This document shows positions 34,561-47,327 of a DNA stretch of 64,000 nt, in pieces. Within the stretch, counting starts at the first letter, position 1; every line of letters starts with the position of its first letter. Origin of the DNA: Opeltia flavorubescens (lineage: Eukaryota > Ascomycota > Lecanoromycetes > Teloschistales > Teloschistaceae); NCBI GenBank assembly GCA_000442125.1, contig KE546975.1:1488001-1552000 (forward strand), written 5' to 3'. The position numbers were made by a program, and so were the translations under genes. The notes under the pieces were generated by a model that made no database searches, had not been told where the DNA came from, and saw nothing but the letters and a program-made list of their open reading frames with translations.

Positions 34561-35416
34561 GGAAATGGGGCACTACCATCACAGCTGTACTATGAACCCT
34601 CATTGGTTTCTTCGCAACAAGCACCAAACTCGTGCGCAGTCATTTACCCACCTTTAACAATACAGCTTGAGGAGTCGTCAGTTGAGATTGAAGGTTACGC
34701 AGTGAGTCGGCTCACTGATACTTTGAGTATTGGGTGGAAGGGCACAAGCTGATGACTGCTTTGGTGGTCTAGCGGATATTTCTTCTATATTCATCCTATC
34801 ATGCGTACTTAGCGGGGTCGGCTTTCCGTACGTTGAGGCTGTGCCGATTAATGTAAGTGTCAACATGGTCAGTGGTTTCTCTTCCTTTTCTTGATCTTAC
34901 TGCTGCAAGGCCGCAGGCTACTAAGGCATGAGAGGGGGAATGCCTGCCTGGGGAATGCCTGCCGGCGTTGACATATGTATATCGTGACGATAAATTCCGT
35001 GAGTCCCCTATCAAATGCCATTTCCCTGTAAACATGATGTCCCTGGTCCAAAAGGGCCATTGAGACTCTTGAGCAGACGAGCAAGCAATAGGGCATGAAC
35101 ATGTTAAGTTGTCTCGATATCATGGTTGGAGGTATAACCGATACGGAGTGGACCGCGATAGCTACGTGCGATACTAAATGGCTCCATAGAACAAAGCTAG
35201 ATAGAATGTCCCTTCAATTGACTAGGTGGTGATCATCCTTCAGCACTGACAAAAACCATCCTGACAATTGCTGTTTCATCTAGTTCCCCCAAAACGTTCA
35301 GCCCTACAAGGGTGCCCAGGTTTGCCTAGCTTGCCTTCACCTTGACATTCATTGATACCTCCCCAAAAAACCAATCCCTACCCCATCCTCCCGGATACAA
35401 CTTCCTCACAATCACA
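34561..35416. other. intergenic between BuGZ and Y14 genes
   Basis: No gene was seen. A short direct repeat of GGGGAATGCCTGCC lies at about 34935-34965. Confidence 0.4.
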
Positions 35417-36047
35417 ATGGCCTCCACAGAAATGGAAATCGACTCTCCCGAACCCAAGAACAATGACTCATCTACCCCCGCTCCCCCCACCAGCACAACA
35501 ACGACAACGACAACAACAACCTCCGACACCCGCACCTCCACCGGCGCCGTCGCCGTCCGCTCCATCGAAGGCTGGATCATCCTCGTCACGAACGTACATG
35601 AAGAAGCTAGCGAGGAAGATTTGCAGGAACTCTTTGGCGAGTATGGGGAGATTAAGAATCTGCATATGAATTTGGATAGGAGGACGGGGTATGTTAAGGT
35701 ATGTTCTCTGTTACTCTTTCCTGGCACTATTGTTTGGTGACGTCCCTTCCTACCCATTTACCCATCTACGTGCACTTACCCGCCCACACGCTGACCTACC
35801 CACCTGTGAATAGGGATACGTCCTAGTCGAATACCCCACGCAGAAAGAAGCGAAAGCCGCCATTGCGGGCGCGAGTGGGAGTAAATTGCTGGATCAGACG
35901 ATTAGTGTGGATTTTGCGTTTGTCAGACCGCCGCCGAAGAACAATGCTAGTAGAGGAGGAGGAGGGGGAGGAGGAGGGAAGGCGAGTGGTGGGACGGGTA
36001 GGAAGGGGAGGGAGAGGAGTGGGAGTCCGGATATGAAGGATGAATGA
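35417..36047 (+). CDS. exon-junction-complex RNA-binding protein Y14 (RBM8A)
   Basis: Two exons, 35417-35698 and 35814-36047, give 171 aa. The N-terminus is acidic, then Thr-rich: an ACA/ACG repeat encodes a run of threonines. The single RRM begins at [23 protein letters not shown]1 is split by the intron as [20 protein letters not shown]. The C-terminus is Gly-rich, then Arg/Ser-containing (GRERSGSPD). Y14 pairs with Mago in the exon junction complex, which is deposited on spliced mRNA in the nucleus. The family normally has about 165-175 residues. The intron has GTATGT and GAATAG ends. Confidence 0.93.
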
Positions 36048-37286
36048 AATGGAAATTCTTGGAATGAAACACCACGGAAAGGATTAAATATGACGGAGAA
36101 GGAAGGAGAAGAGAGGCGGGGTGAGAGATTCTATGTTGTAGTAGGGAATGGAGGAAAGGCGGTGAGGAGGACTTCGTTCACCGGGAGACGGAGGTGCTGG
36201 GGAAGTCTTGCATCTCTCACGAGGATGAATAAATGAGATGCGGCTTTTCCTGGCACGATTGGCTTTTGAGATCTTGAGGTAAGCTGGTCTTGGAACCGAG
36301 CCCTTTTGGCCCAACAGAAAAACTGACGTTTTGACAGTGGTGCCCTGAGAATTTGCCTGATCGTTGGAAAGACTCGATGCGGTTTATTGATTTGATTGAG
36401 CCCATTGCGTATTGATGTGCCGGTCGACATCTCGGCTACCCGACTGTACTTCTTGCCATGCGATACCGTACCATATCTTCGGGGAAATGTGGCCTGTGGT
36501 TGCTCTATCGCGCATCCAAACATCTCCATTAACTTTCCCATCATACAAATATCACCCATTCTGTCCATATCTGCTTTACACCAGCACGTACGTCCCCAGA
36601 GCAGTTTCCAGTCCCTTCATAAGCTTAGTATAATTTCGAGCATTCGCTTCATCTTAGTCTCCTGACCAATATATACGCTATCATGATTATGAGTTGACAA
36701 GCTATCTACAGGGAAAGAACCTTGTTGGGGCAATGGCTGCATCAGAGCTGTCCTCTGTACGAGGGCCTTTTTATCAAGACCAGGGAAAGAAGCGAAGAGA
36801 AAGGAGGAAGAGGGTAGAAGTGTCTATGATACAGGCGTCCTTGCGTGGAAACTGTTTTTCTGGATGATGGTGGGGGATATTGGCTTATTTTTTGCGAAGA
36901 AATCGATGGAGTGAATGTGGGTAACTCAGACGGGGCTAGGTTCGGGTTCCAGTCCGGGGAATATATCATCTGGTCGGTCTGATGTGGTTCGTTCTATGGG
37001 AGGATGTGGATAATAGTGTATAGGGATTGGGCAATGGTTGCATAAAGCAATTATTTGGTCGCGAGGTTGAATACGGGTTGTAATGTCCATATGATTGAAT
37101 TTAGGTGCGGGTAGCAGGAGAAGATGAACTATTATCGTCGTCACTAAATACACAATTGGTCCAGATACGCTTTATTCGCGGTGACAGCTGAGATTGATCC
37201 GTCGATTTACATCCTCCATTCTTCAATGTAGACCTCAAAAATAAATAGAGAGGCAATAGGATAAAATAGTGGATTCTGACCTCGAT
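36048..37286. other. intergenic between Y14 and tRNA-Leu
   Basis: No gene was supported. Minus-strand frames near 36131-36568 overlap one another and lack motifs. Confidence 0.4.
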
Positions 37287-37391
37287 GGCAACTTGGCCGA
37301 GTGGTTATGGCGCAGGTTTCAGGCCCATTTTGTTCGCAACTTTGCATCCTACCTGTTCGAAAGAGCGAGGGTTCGAATCCCTCAGTTGTCA
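37287..37391 (+). tRNA. tRNA-Leu (anticodon CAG), with 26-nt intron
   Basis: The acceptor stem GGCAACT pairs with AGTTGTC (one G-T pair), followed by discriminator A. The D arm TGGCCGAGTGGTTATGGC is of class II type. The anticodon stem is CAGGT/ACCTG around TTCAGG...T, with anticodon CAG. The intron is 37324-37349. A long variable arm and the T arm GAGGGTTCGAATCCCTC follow. A short T-run (TCTTTTG, near 37403) lies downstream. Confidence 0.95.
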
Positions 37392-38405
37392 ATTGCGTGG
37401 TATATCTTTTGCCACCAAGACTTGTAGGATGACTTTTGCCAAGTGTTGGTCATAGCTTTATCATTGCGGGGAAAAGCCCGAAAAAAACAACACGCAAGAG
37501 AGGTATGGATGGTCGTGTTCGGGACTACCTTCCCCAACTCTTCCTCTTCGCACGGACTTGCTGGAGCTTAGGGCATGCTTTCGATAATTACGCAACATGT
37601 GACTCGGTGTTTGCTCTTTGCCGGAATGACGCGTCGTGGCTGGATGTGGGGACGCGATGTACGAAGTACTGAGGTCATGACCAGCTTGATCGTCAACTAG
37701 AGCATGGGCCAAAGCTCAGGTTGGCTGATTCCCTAAGGCTCTCTATTGGACAATCGAGCAAACACCCCTGGTTCCTGCAGATGACAACCTCCGATCCAGA
37801 TTGGCGAGGTACGCTAAATCGGCAGACATGGTCTTTTTCAACTTCTCCATCCTAAAATCCTCCGGGTGTTCTTTCCTATGTTCCCCATGTCCCCACTTCA
37901 ACTTGGCCCATTGGATCATCATTCACTTAGAACAGGCAAAGCCCCAGAGCTGGAAGTCTCTTCGTGATGTCAAGACCAAGGATCATGCCATGACTTTTGA
38001 TGGGAGTCCTGACCGCTACGGAGTCAACCCCACAATCTGGAGGTGACAGAGGCTGGATCTTGAAGCTTACTGGTCATGTACCTTGTCCGGAACGGTGAGA
38101 TGCCTGCTTCACTGCAAGGTTCCTCTCAATTGGCTTCACTTCATCTCTCCAGACCAGTCGCATGGAGAGCTGCTAAGCAAGGCTACATGACGGAAAGCAA
38201 ACTCCGGACGTGGAGTGATGTCACATTCATTCACTCAGCTTGTGGACATCGCGTGCTTGCAGCCGATGACCGCATGACAAACTTGATGATGGAAGTTACA
38301 TAAGAACCCCAATCACCTCTCCATTGTCTTAATTCTCAACATCACACACATCACCATCAAATCCAAACAAAACATCAAATCAACAAGCTAAGTTCAAATA
38401 TCATC
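37392..38405. other. intergenic between tRNA-Leu and con-6
   Basis: No gene was supported. The last 100 bases (CA-rich, CATCACACACATCACC) look like the leader of the con-6 gene. Confidence 0.4.
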
Positions 38406-38808
38406 ATGTCCAACGTAGGAAACATCGTCGGTATGCATGCCCCCGTTTCAAATGATCAATTCTGTTTCTGACAACTGTTTAGGCGGTCACAAGGCCAACC
38501 TCAACAACCCAAGTAAACCCTTACCCACTTCCTTATGACTCAACAAATCCTAACTATCACAGACACCTCCGAGGAATCCAAGCAGCATTCCAAAGAGGTC
38601 CTCGAGCAGGAGTTCAACGGCGGCAACGTCGAGAAGTCTACCGAGAAGAACCCCCAGAATGTTGCCGGTGGTCTCAAGGCGTAGGTTTTCCTGCCCAATG
38701 CTTCGAGTTTTGGGCTCATTCTGTCGTTCAAGAACCGTCAACAATCCCCAGGTTTCCGAGGAGGCTAAGGAGTCCGCCAAGGAGCGTCTTAAGGAGATGG
38801 GACAGTAG
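38406..38808 (+). CDS. con-6: conidiation-specific protein 6 family
   Basis: Four exons, 38406-38430, 38483-38512, 38563-38680 and 38733-38808, give 82 aa. Two Con-6 repeats are visible. The first is GGHKANLNNPNTSEESKQHS. The second, across intron 3, starts GGLKATVNNPQVSEEAKESA and ends with KERLKEMGQ. Con-6 proteins are short hydrophilic polypeptides. In Neurospora crassa the protein accumulates in conidia and disappears at germination. The same motif occurs in stress-induced proteins across Ascomycota. All splice sites are canonical, and the first two exons are only 25 and 30 nt. Confidence 0.93.
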
Positions 38809-40025
38809 ACATTTCATCCAGTCATGAGAAATGTGAATCGGAGACAGAATGGTGTGGGAGGGCAACTTGTACATAATACTTGATAAGGCGAATGGCCAAA
38901 GATCTGAATATCAAATAAATTTTCTTCAGATACAAGCACGATTGATTGTGCTATGCTTCCATCCAACATTGTCGCGTTAGCCTAATTCCATTTGTAAGAT
39001 GTTAGTTCTTTTCAGCCAATTATTTTTCCTATTTTTGAACAATGGTTATCTCTCTCCCCTTCACAACGGACTTCCTTTCTGCTTTGCCGGTTGTAGAAAC
39101 TGTCCATTCCGTGTGGGAGTGTAAATCTGATATACATCCTCGACCATTGAGAACTTTGGTAGGACCAAGAACTTTATCTCCTCTCCAATTTTATTTGTAC
39201 ACGCATGCAATCCTCAACAACGTATCTCCTAGATTTTTCATAGTCATGCAGTTTCCAATCGGAGTTATCAAAAAAACAATCGACCAGTAGGTCATAACCA
39301 CAAATCATACCTCAAAGATTCCTGCTTTCTCCGATTCGTTTTCCTTATTTCCTATCAAACCTATTCAAGCTAAAGACATTGGAAAAAAATGGCGGAAATG
39401 GTTTTCTGGACTGGATTTAGAAACGCTTTACATTGTGTATATTGTTACATAATTCTTACTCCGCCGAATGTGTAGACAGGTACGAGACTCCTAAGCAGGA
39501 GTCCCTTCTTACCTTGACATGCTATGGTCTCAGTTCTTCACTTGAATAGCTCGTCATTGTAACCTGATCATTATTGACGAGAAGAGAAGCAATACCTAAA
39601 AGTTTCCCTGCATGTAGATCGGACATGTATTTGTTTTCTGGTGATGAGTGAGTATGTTATTAGCTGGCTAGCATTGTAGATCTATACAGTTCAAGATTGT
39701 TCGTTGTTTGCATGAGATGACATGGTTACCGCTTGACTATGAAGTATGGTAAAGCTTTGTGGAGATTTTGTTGTTTATACAAGAAGTATATATAACGGCG
39801 TAGCTCATTCAGAATTGTTACGTAGATGTGCAAATGAGTATTGTATCCGCAAATTGATGTCCAAGAGCGAACGGTATGTAGACTTACATCCTCCCTGTTC
39901 CTAGCTGCTAGAAACATAATACCACCATAGCTAGAAGATGACACATTATCTCCACATTGACCCAACGCCAGCCTAAATTTGGCAGGAACATATCTACAAA
40001 GACATACCCCAATCATCGCAACAGC
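38809..40025. other. intergenic between con-6 and HTM1 (both 3' ends)
   Basis: AT-rich, with no gene recognised. It contains the 3' ends of con-6 and of the minus-strand mannosidase gene. Confidence 0.45.
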
Positions 40026-43000
40026 CTAGATGATAATCAAATTACTTATCGGTATCCCCTGCGCCTGCATCGAATACCTCCTCTTCAACCCTACTCCCAC
40101 AGCTCGTCTGAATATATCATACGTCTTCTCCCCCCCGCCAACCATAACCATGGGAATAGGTCTATGCCTCGGCAACCCCGTTGACGTAAGCTGATGCACC
40201 TCAAGTAGCGGTCTTATCAGCCAACCACCAGGCGCACCATCTTCTGCCTCATCATCTGATACTACAATGACCAGTTGCAACGACCCCTTCTCCGGTGGAA
40301 CAGAAGGAATATTCTGCAACTTTTGGCTAAAGCTACACTCGCCTCGGCGGATGACGAGGATCTGATGATCGCGGGGCACGCTGAGGGGTAAGCGATGGTG
40401 GCAGTTTGTGTCTGTGACGTGGATGGAGTGCCAGAGTAGGGTACCTTGTGGAGAGCCTGAGATATCTGGTCCTTGCGCTTCTTCGACGTCGGGGATAGGT
40501 GCAGCACCGACGCCTGCAGGGATGATGGCGGGGATGTACTCGCGCCGGAAGCCGTGGGTTGTCTGTTGTTGCTCGTTTTTATGGATGAGGGCTGAGACGT
40601 GCTCGATGAGAGAATTGAAGGCGTTGAAGATGTTTGATTGCGCATTACCATTTGCATGAGTGTTGTGACTGGGGAAAGAAGTCTTCTTAGGAGATGAGTC
40701 AGTTGCTACATTTGTATTGAAGAGATTTGAGGTTGTATTATGATGCGGTAGATCGCGGTTCTGTTCTGGTACGACGTCAACGACGAGATCGAGCATCGAA
40801 AAGTCACGTATGCGAGTGAAGTTCGGATCTAAGGGATTGATAACACTGGCTGCGGTGTCTTTGGCTAGGAATATCTTCTCGTCCTTCCCCATGGCGATAT
40901 TGTTGACCGCTTGCACGCGGTACAGATCTCCGCCAGTTGTAAGGCTACCGTCGTCTATTTTCACATCCTGAATCATACCAAGTCGAAGACCACTGATGGA
41001 GTTCACTAAAATACCATTCAGGACACGTTGTAAGTTTGAAGGGTTGAGTATTCCATTTTGAGTGGGGAAAGTGATGTCAAAAGTTGGTCTAGCCATCATT
41101 TTATCGCATGTTGCGTCGTAGGGCACGGTTTCGGGTGGTAGAGTCCATGGAAAGTAGGTATAGTTTGAGGGTGATCTGATATCGGAAATAGACACGCTGG
41201 GATGGTCGGCTGAGAACTCAATAATGGGTGAGTCGAGTGTATCATGTGTTGGCATATGATGCAAACGAGCAAGATTGGCAGCATGATACACATCTCCTCG
41301 TGATGCAACCGTGGAGATGCCGAAAGGACGCGTGGCAAGAGAAGCTGGGCATGAGTCAGGGCTGTTTTCTCCCTTATTGAGATTGTTCGACGGTCTCGGA
41401 GCGTTTGCGGTAAGTGCTCGGCCAGATTGACGTTGGACACGGGGTAGGACGAGAGGATGGCCTTCGGTATTAAAGACGTAAGGAGCGTCAAGTTTGTTCA
41501 ATGGATGCTCTGTATCGAAGAGGAGAGTCAAATACTTGGCCGTCTCGCTGAGGTAGAAACTCTCCATGCGATCACTCCGGTCTCCTGTTCGAACATCCTG
41601 GATACCAGCCCAACCGCATTTTGCCCAACAACGTCTTTTGATGTCGCGTAGAACCATCTCCCCGACATGAAGGTACCATGGATCTTGAGTAGCGCGGTAG
41701 AGGTGGTACGTTGATTCAATGAACTCGGGCCTGCCACCCCACCAACCAAGTCCGCCCTCAACACCACCAGATATGACCGACCATCTCTCTGGCATTGCTG
41801 AATAGCGACTCCAAAGAGCTGTGTTGAGAAGATGCGATTGTGTAGCCTCCTCAATGTCGCCAGTGACTGCCAGAAGTCCTGGGAAGAAAGCGCTCAGACT
41901 GTCGAACCAAAACGCTCGAGCAGCGCCAGTGAAAAGGTCTGCCTGGATATAGTGGGGATGTATGTACATACTGCCACGCCGTAGATGGTGATTTATCGCC
42001 GCATGTGCTTCTTTCCATACTTTGAGGTAACTTTCCGGGTTGTCGTAATTTTCAGGAATCGGACCTTGAGTTTGGGGAGCTGGTGTAGACAGATTGAAAT
42101 CCGATGATGTGGCCGAGGGTGCTGCAGACAATAGGATGTAGGCTTTTGCGGCATATTCGTAGAAGCTATCGATCCCGGCGCCGATGCCAGTGAACGATGA
42201 TACCCAGAGACCGCTTTCAGCATCGATGCCGGCACCGACAAGACCAGTGGAACCTTTCCTCTCCCAGATCGACCAAAATGCTTTTTTCCCCAGTCGTTCG
42301 TACACAAGATTCCCAGTCAGACGACTCAGGGTGACAAATTCCAATAGCAAACTACCTGCACCAGCAGAGCAGGTTTCGGTCAACTCGGCACTTCGCTGTG
42401 GGATTTTGTTGCACACTCCATTTTCTGCATCACGATGTAGAGGAGATTCGGAATAGAAAGGAATACCATGACGAAGGTTGACTCGCGGGTATGGAATACC
42501 TGTCTCGGTGTAGAAGGCTGGTAGAAGCCGGTTCGCGAGGTCTTGGGCAAGCCGTAGCAGCTGACCGTTGTAGGTGAAACCGCGAGACCATCGCATGCCG
42601 ACGGAGCCATCGCCAGCAGTGATCTCCTTTGGCTTGTAACCAGTGATGGGAAGGTCGCCGATCGCGAAGAGATGAGCACTCAGTAAACCGCCAACACCTC
42701 TGATGACAGTCTCAAACACCTGCACCTTGCTATCAAGATCGAAGCCCCGAGCACGGAGACCTTGGCCGGTAGGCCCATCGGTGCCGTCACCATATTGTTC
42801 GACGAGGTCGGCAATACCAGATTGAAAGCGATGGAGCGCCTTTGTGCGCCGTTTTTGATCCGGGGATGATGCGATAACGGCAAGTGTTGTCAAGCTATCG
42901 ACGAGAGAAAGGGAGTAATTGCCGAGAACATCATTAACCGCGATATGTGATGGATCTTGACGGTCGCGACCCAAGGGTCTGCAGGTAAGCGGCTTAAGTT

Positions 43001-43271
43001 CGTCTTCGGGGAAGGCATGCCTCATGTAATTGTCGTATCCATGGTAGAACATATGCTCAGCTTCTTGCCTAGTTTACAGATGTCAGGATCTGCGCAGGGT
43101 AAGATCTCGCACTTTATTTGCTGACCTTAGATCCTTGATCTGGGCGTTGGTCATGCCTTCCGCCATCATGACGCAGAGGGACAAGACCAGGAGGAGTGGC
43201 CATAATATCGGCCATGGATAGTTCGCTGCACAAGAAGCCCTGGGACGGAAGTTGGAGCATTGCGACTGCAT
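40026..43271 (-). CDS. HTM1: ER-degradation-enhancing alpha-mannosidase-like protein (GH47, EDEM/Htm1)
   Basis: Two exons on the minus strand, 43271-43126 and 43068-40026, give 1062 aa from the ATG at 43271. An upstream ATG at 43337 is possible; the frame beyond that lacks ATG. The N-terminus has a signal or anchor (WPILWPLLLVLSLCV), then, across the intron, KDLR|QEAEHMFYHGYDNYM and AFPEDELKPL, the start of the GH47 domain. Further blocks are GDGSVGMRWSRGFTYNG, CSAGAGSLLLEFVTLSRLTG and YLSETAKYLTLLFD. A protease-associated-type region follows in the C-terminal third, which suits the long EDEM class. Htm1 with Pdi1 trims mannose from misfolded glycoproteins, marking them for Yos9 and ERAD. Yeast Htm1 is shorter (about 800 aa), but filamentous fungi usually have this extension. 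Confidence 0.93.
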
Positions 43272-43680
43272 TACCGACTTCGAAACGCAGGTAGGACGAC
43301 ATGGAGGATTCGTAGATGATGCATCAACGTACACCATCAATCGAAATGGTTCCAAGCAATATACTAGAGAAGATGTTGACCAGCATCGTTAGTGATGGCG
43401 TAATTCAGAAGCAGATCTGAGGCAGACTACGGATGTCGCATTGCTTGATGACAAAGTGGCCTCCTTTCCTTGCAGACCAAAATCACCCGACCTGCATGGC
43501 GTCCGAAAAGAGTAAAATGCCCGTTCAGCCTCTGCAGATCACCCGAACCTTAAATTTTTGATTTCTGGCATGGATTAATTCCTTGGCTCACCCATGGATC
43601 CTCCTGCAGCATTATGGCCATTGAGCGCTTGACACTTGCAGCAGATCAAGCTCTCCAGCTTTCGTCTTCTACCACTAAAC
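43272..43680. promoter_or_regulatory. shared divergent promoter region, HTM1 / FRS2
   Basis: About 400 bases separate the start codons of the minus-strand mannosidase and the plus-strand Phe-tRNA synthetase gene. No TATA box was evident; both are housekeeping genes. Confidence 0.5.
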
Positions 43681-45592
43681 ATGGCTGCTGACCTCACTTC
43701 CCAAGTGCTGGAGGCACTGTCCAAAACCGATGGATCGATCCTCACCGCAGATGTCTTCCCTTCGGTCGACTTCACCACCACTAAAAGTGCCCTGGATCGG
43801 CTAGGATCTCGGGAAATGATCACATATCGACAAATCGATCGAGAAGAAGCTGCTCTTACCCCAGAAGCTCAAGGAATCGCGGCTGAGGGAAGCCACGAAG
43901 CTAAAGTTTTTGAAGCTGTGCGCCAGGCAATTGATGGACTCAAGATTGCCGATCTGCCAGTATGTTGGCTCTACTGTACGCCAGCTCGTCTGGATGACCA
44001 TTTATGAGGTCTCTCATCGACTAAGTCATCCTTGTAGGGTATCGTGGGCAAGGAAAGTGCCAAGGTTGGGCAGGGAAAGGCTTTCAAGGAAGGCTGGATT
44101 AAGAAGGACAAAGATCTTTTGAAGGCTACGGTAAGTCTCTTGCCTATAGACTTCTCACCGCCTGTACTCATCAAATATCGCTAGGCTACCGAGATCCGAG
44201 ATGCCAGCCGAGAACAATTGCAAACCATCCAGCAAACACGAACATATCCCGACCCCAAAGTGCTGCTGGATCTACGAAAAAGAAAATTGATTATGATGCA
44301 AAAAGTTATCAGCTTCGAAGTGAATAAAGGACCAAAATTCGCTCTAGAATTCGTCAGGGAAGAGACGGATTTGACGGCGGACATGCTAGCAACGTATGTC
44401 AATCCAGCGATTTCGGTTGGATGAACGTTTGACAATCTCATCACAGTGGGGCGTGGAAAACCGTCAACCTCAAACCGTACAACTTTAAGGCGATGGGTGC
44501 TCAGACCCCAACCGGCGCCCTACATCCTCGTACGCAGCGTCCTCTATGTCCCACTTCTGTGAACTAACTTTGTGGTCATGCAGTGAACAAAGTACGACAT
44601 GAGTTCCGTCAAATCTTCTTTGAAATGGGATTCGAGGAGATGCCGACTAATAGGTAGATCGCGATGACAGGTTCAACACGGGCAGGGCTAATATGGGTAC
44701 AGGTATGTCGAGACTGGTTTCTGGAATTTCGACGCCCTCTTTGTCCCGCAGCAACATCCTGCCCGAGATCTCCAAGACACCTTCTACGTCTCCGACCCCC
44801 CACAAGCCGACAAACCGAGAGCAGACCCTTCGAAGACCGAGAAACTGGCCGACGGCTCAATTCCCACACCCGAATCACAAGGCGCTCCCAAGCAAGACTA
44901 CGAAAGCTATTGGAACGACGTCAAGGAAGTTCATGAAAGGGGGAAATACGGATCGATCGGATATCGCTACCCATTCAAAGAGGAGGAAGCACTCAAGCTT
45001 GTTCTCCGAACACATACAACGGCTGTGTCTACATACATGCTACATAAGCTTGCGGCGGACCCTCGACCGGCGCGTTACTTCTCGATTGACCGTGTCTTCC
45101 GGAACGAAACGGTTGACGCGACTCATCTCGCTGAATTCCACCAAGTGGAAGGGGTGATTGCAGATTTCGGACTCACGTTGGGAGGGCTGATTGGCTTCAT
45201 GGAGGTCTTCTTTGGAAAGATGGGAATACATAGATTACGGTTCAAGCCAGCATATAACCCATATACGGAGCCAAGCATGGAGATCTTTGGTTTTCATGAA
45301 GGGCTGGATAAATGGGTTGAAATTGGCAACAGTGGAATGTTCCGACCTGAGATGCTGGAACCAATGGGATTACCCAAGGACATGAGGGTTTATGGATGGG
45401 GATTGAGTCTGGAGAGGCCAACGATGATCAAGTGAGTGCTTTTAATTCGTCACATTTCCTCCACGACAATTAGCGGAAATGTACTAACGATGCCGCAGGT
45501 ACGGTGTGAAGAATATCCGAGAACTCCTGGGTCACAAGGTAGACCTTAACTTTATCGAAAGTAATCCTGCTGTAAGATTAGAGAAAGATTAA
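43681..45592 (+). CDS. FRS2: cytosolic phenylalanyl-tRNA synthetase alpha subunit
   Basis: Seven exons, 43681-43959, 44038-44130, 44185-44393, 44447-44529, 44584-44653, 44703-45431 and 45499-45592, give 518 aa, close to the yeast length (503). The N-terminal winged-helix region (residues 1-150) is followed by [21 protein letters not shown] (motif 1 area), [36 protein letters not shown] (motif 2), FHQVEGV, and the motif 3 block [13 protein letters not shown], split before YGVKNIREL by the last intron. It charges tRNA-Phe as an alpha2-beta2 enzyme in the cytosol. The start at 43681 gives [15 protein letters not shown]; the frame extends upstream without support. Confidence 0.96.
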
Positions 45593-46453
45593 AAAAACGT
45601 CCATTTATATTACATCGAAAGAGACCCAGGCCTGTCAATGGGTTTCCTATCCCGGCGTGGACCATCGTGCATTCTTATCTCCTCTTTCAGCCTCTGGAAT
45701 TTGTGGACGAGATGTTTTTACACATGGCCAGAACACCATATTTTGGAAATATTAATAGCAGCAGGTCAATACGAACGATCGTCGCCCTCAATTCGCCCAC
45801 GTTGAAAAGGTCCATTCACAAGGCTGCAGACTGCAGGTTGCTTAACGACCAGTCATCATTGATCAGTGGCAGACGGAAGGTTCCGAATTTCATAACAGCA
45901 GACCGATTGGCTCGGTTGCGATTGGCTCTCGCCTAACACTCTCCGCATTACTTTAATTTATCCTGGCCGAAACAACCATCTTTAAATTAAAGCTTGGCAA
46001 CGAGCTCGGAATCCTGACGACGATCGCAGGTAGGAGATCATCACCAGAGCACGCTCAGAGCATCGTCCGTACTTATGTCTTTTCTCCAGTTTAAAAGCTG
46101 AGTGCTGACTGAGCAAACATCACAGCTCCTTGCGCAAGATCAACTGTTTTGTTTACGCCTGATCAGCCTTGTCAAGCTGAAGCTTGGACATCATGGTAAG
46201 CCTACCCGTGGCCCCCAATTTGCTAGGAGGAATGACCTTCGTTTGAGTTGCCACATCATTGGTCGACTATCCAAAAGCCAAGCCATAAGCGCTACGACGT
46301 TGAGGCCCCGACTGAACCCATTGCTCACTCACTCCTCGACTACGCCATGACTGGAAAAGCTGCCAACCTTCAAATCGTGATGCGCCCGTTAGCGGGGAGG
46401 CTATGTAGGAACCCTCTGTTTGGGTAATTTCGCCAGTCACGGCAGGTATATGG
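45593..46453. other. intergenic between FRS2 and the GPI-protein gene
   Basis: No gene was supported. A plus-strand frame at 45667-45936 has no motif. Confidence 0.4.
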
Positions 46454-46460
46454 TATAAAG
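46454..46460 (+). promoter_or_regulatory. TATA box of the GPI-protein gene
   Basis: TATAAAG lies 160 bases before the ATG. A long C/T-rich tract between them is typical of strongly expressed fungal genes. Confidence 0.55.
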
Positions 46461-46619
46461 GGCACAGCGAAGCTGTTGCCTCCCCTGACAGCTTCTCTCT
46501 TCTACCTTCCTCTCTGTCTTTACTGCTTTCTCTATATTTTCCTAGTATACATCTATACATTCGCTTCCTAATACACTCGCTTCGTACCCTATAATCCAAA
46601 GAAAGCAAGACCGATAGAG

Positions 46620-47327
46620 ATGCATTCCCTCGCCATCACCCTCTTCGCCGCTGGCGCCCTCGCGGGAAATCTCAACTACCTCGTCCCTCGCGAACTTCAA
46701 GTTCGTCAGGACCAATCCTTCACCCCGACCACCAGCTTCGGCCAGGGTGCAACTTGCGCCGACGCTTTTGGCGCTGGATACATTGACTGCAATGGTGTCT
46801 GCTATAACCCTACTCAAGGCGAGACCTGCTGTGCTGGCAATGGTGACGCATGTACGTTCTTTCCCTCATCATCCCCGATCTGTCCCCCTTTCCCACCAAC
46901 TAACATATCAACAATAGACCCCTGCCCCTCCGACTCCTTCTGCCTCATAAACGGCCTCTGCTGCCCCTCCGGCCTCCCAGCCGAGACCTGCGCCGCCCAA
47001 AACGGCGTCACCCTCCCCAAGGGCTTCAGCACTAACACCGCTGCCCCTGTCGCACCGGCGGCGGAGACCCCGAAACCTACCGTCTCCGTCGTGGAATCTA
47101 GTGCTTCTTCCTCTGAGGTCTTTGTCCCGAGTACCACGGCTGTGATTGCGACGCCGTATCCTATCCCTGGGAACGCGACTGGCCCGGCGCCAAGTGGGAC
47201 TGCGGCGCCGAGTGGAACTGGGGCTGGGGTGGGGCCTACGCCGGCGCCGTTTACAGGTGCGGGGGCGAGGGTTGTTTGTGGAGGTTTGCTGGGGGGGTTG
47301 GCGGGTGTGGTTGCTTTGGTTCTGTAG
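46620..47327 (+). CDS. GPI-anchored cysteine-rich surface protein (predicted)
   Basis: Two exons, 46620-46851 and 46918-47327, give 213 aa. The 66-nt intron has GTACGT, a CTAAC branch point and ATAG, and removing it joins GNGDAY|PCPSDSFC cleanly. A signal peptide covers residues 1-16 (MHSLAITLFAAGALAG). The N-terminal domain has about a dozen cysteines, including two CC pairs (GETCCAG, GLCCPSG). A Ser/Thr/Pro/Ala-rich stalk follows, and the protein ends in a small-residue/hydrophobic tail (VCGGLLGGLAGVVALVL) that fits a GPI signal. Many ascomycete cell-wall proteins share this plan. No enzymatic role is inferred. Confidence 0.82.
   Translation: MHSLAITLFAAGALAGNLNYLVPRELQVRQDQSFTPTTSFGQGATCADAFGAGYIDCNGVCYNPTQGETCCAGNGDACTFFPSSSPICPPFPPTNISTIDPCPSDSFCLINGLCCPSGLPAETCAAQNGVTLPKGFSTNTAAPVAPAAETPKPTVSVVESSASSSEVFVPSTTAVIATPYPIPGNATGPAPSGTAAPSGTGAGVGPTPAPFTGAGARVVCGGLLGGLAGVVALVL

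Noticed and set aside
33725-34657. 310-codon second plus-strand frame
   Set aside because: An out-of-phase shadow of the BuGZ low-complexity exon; composition is Ser/His/Arg as expected from shifted Pro/Gln codons.
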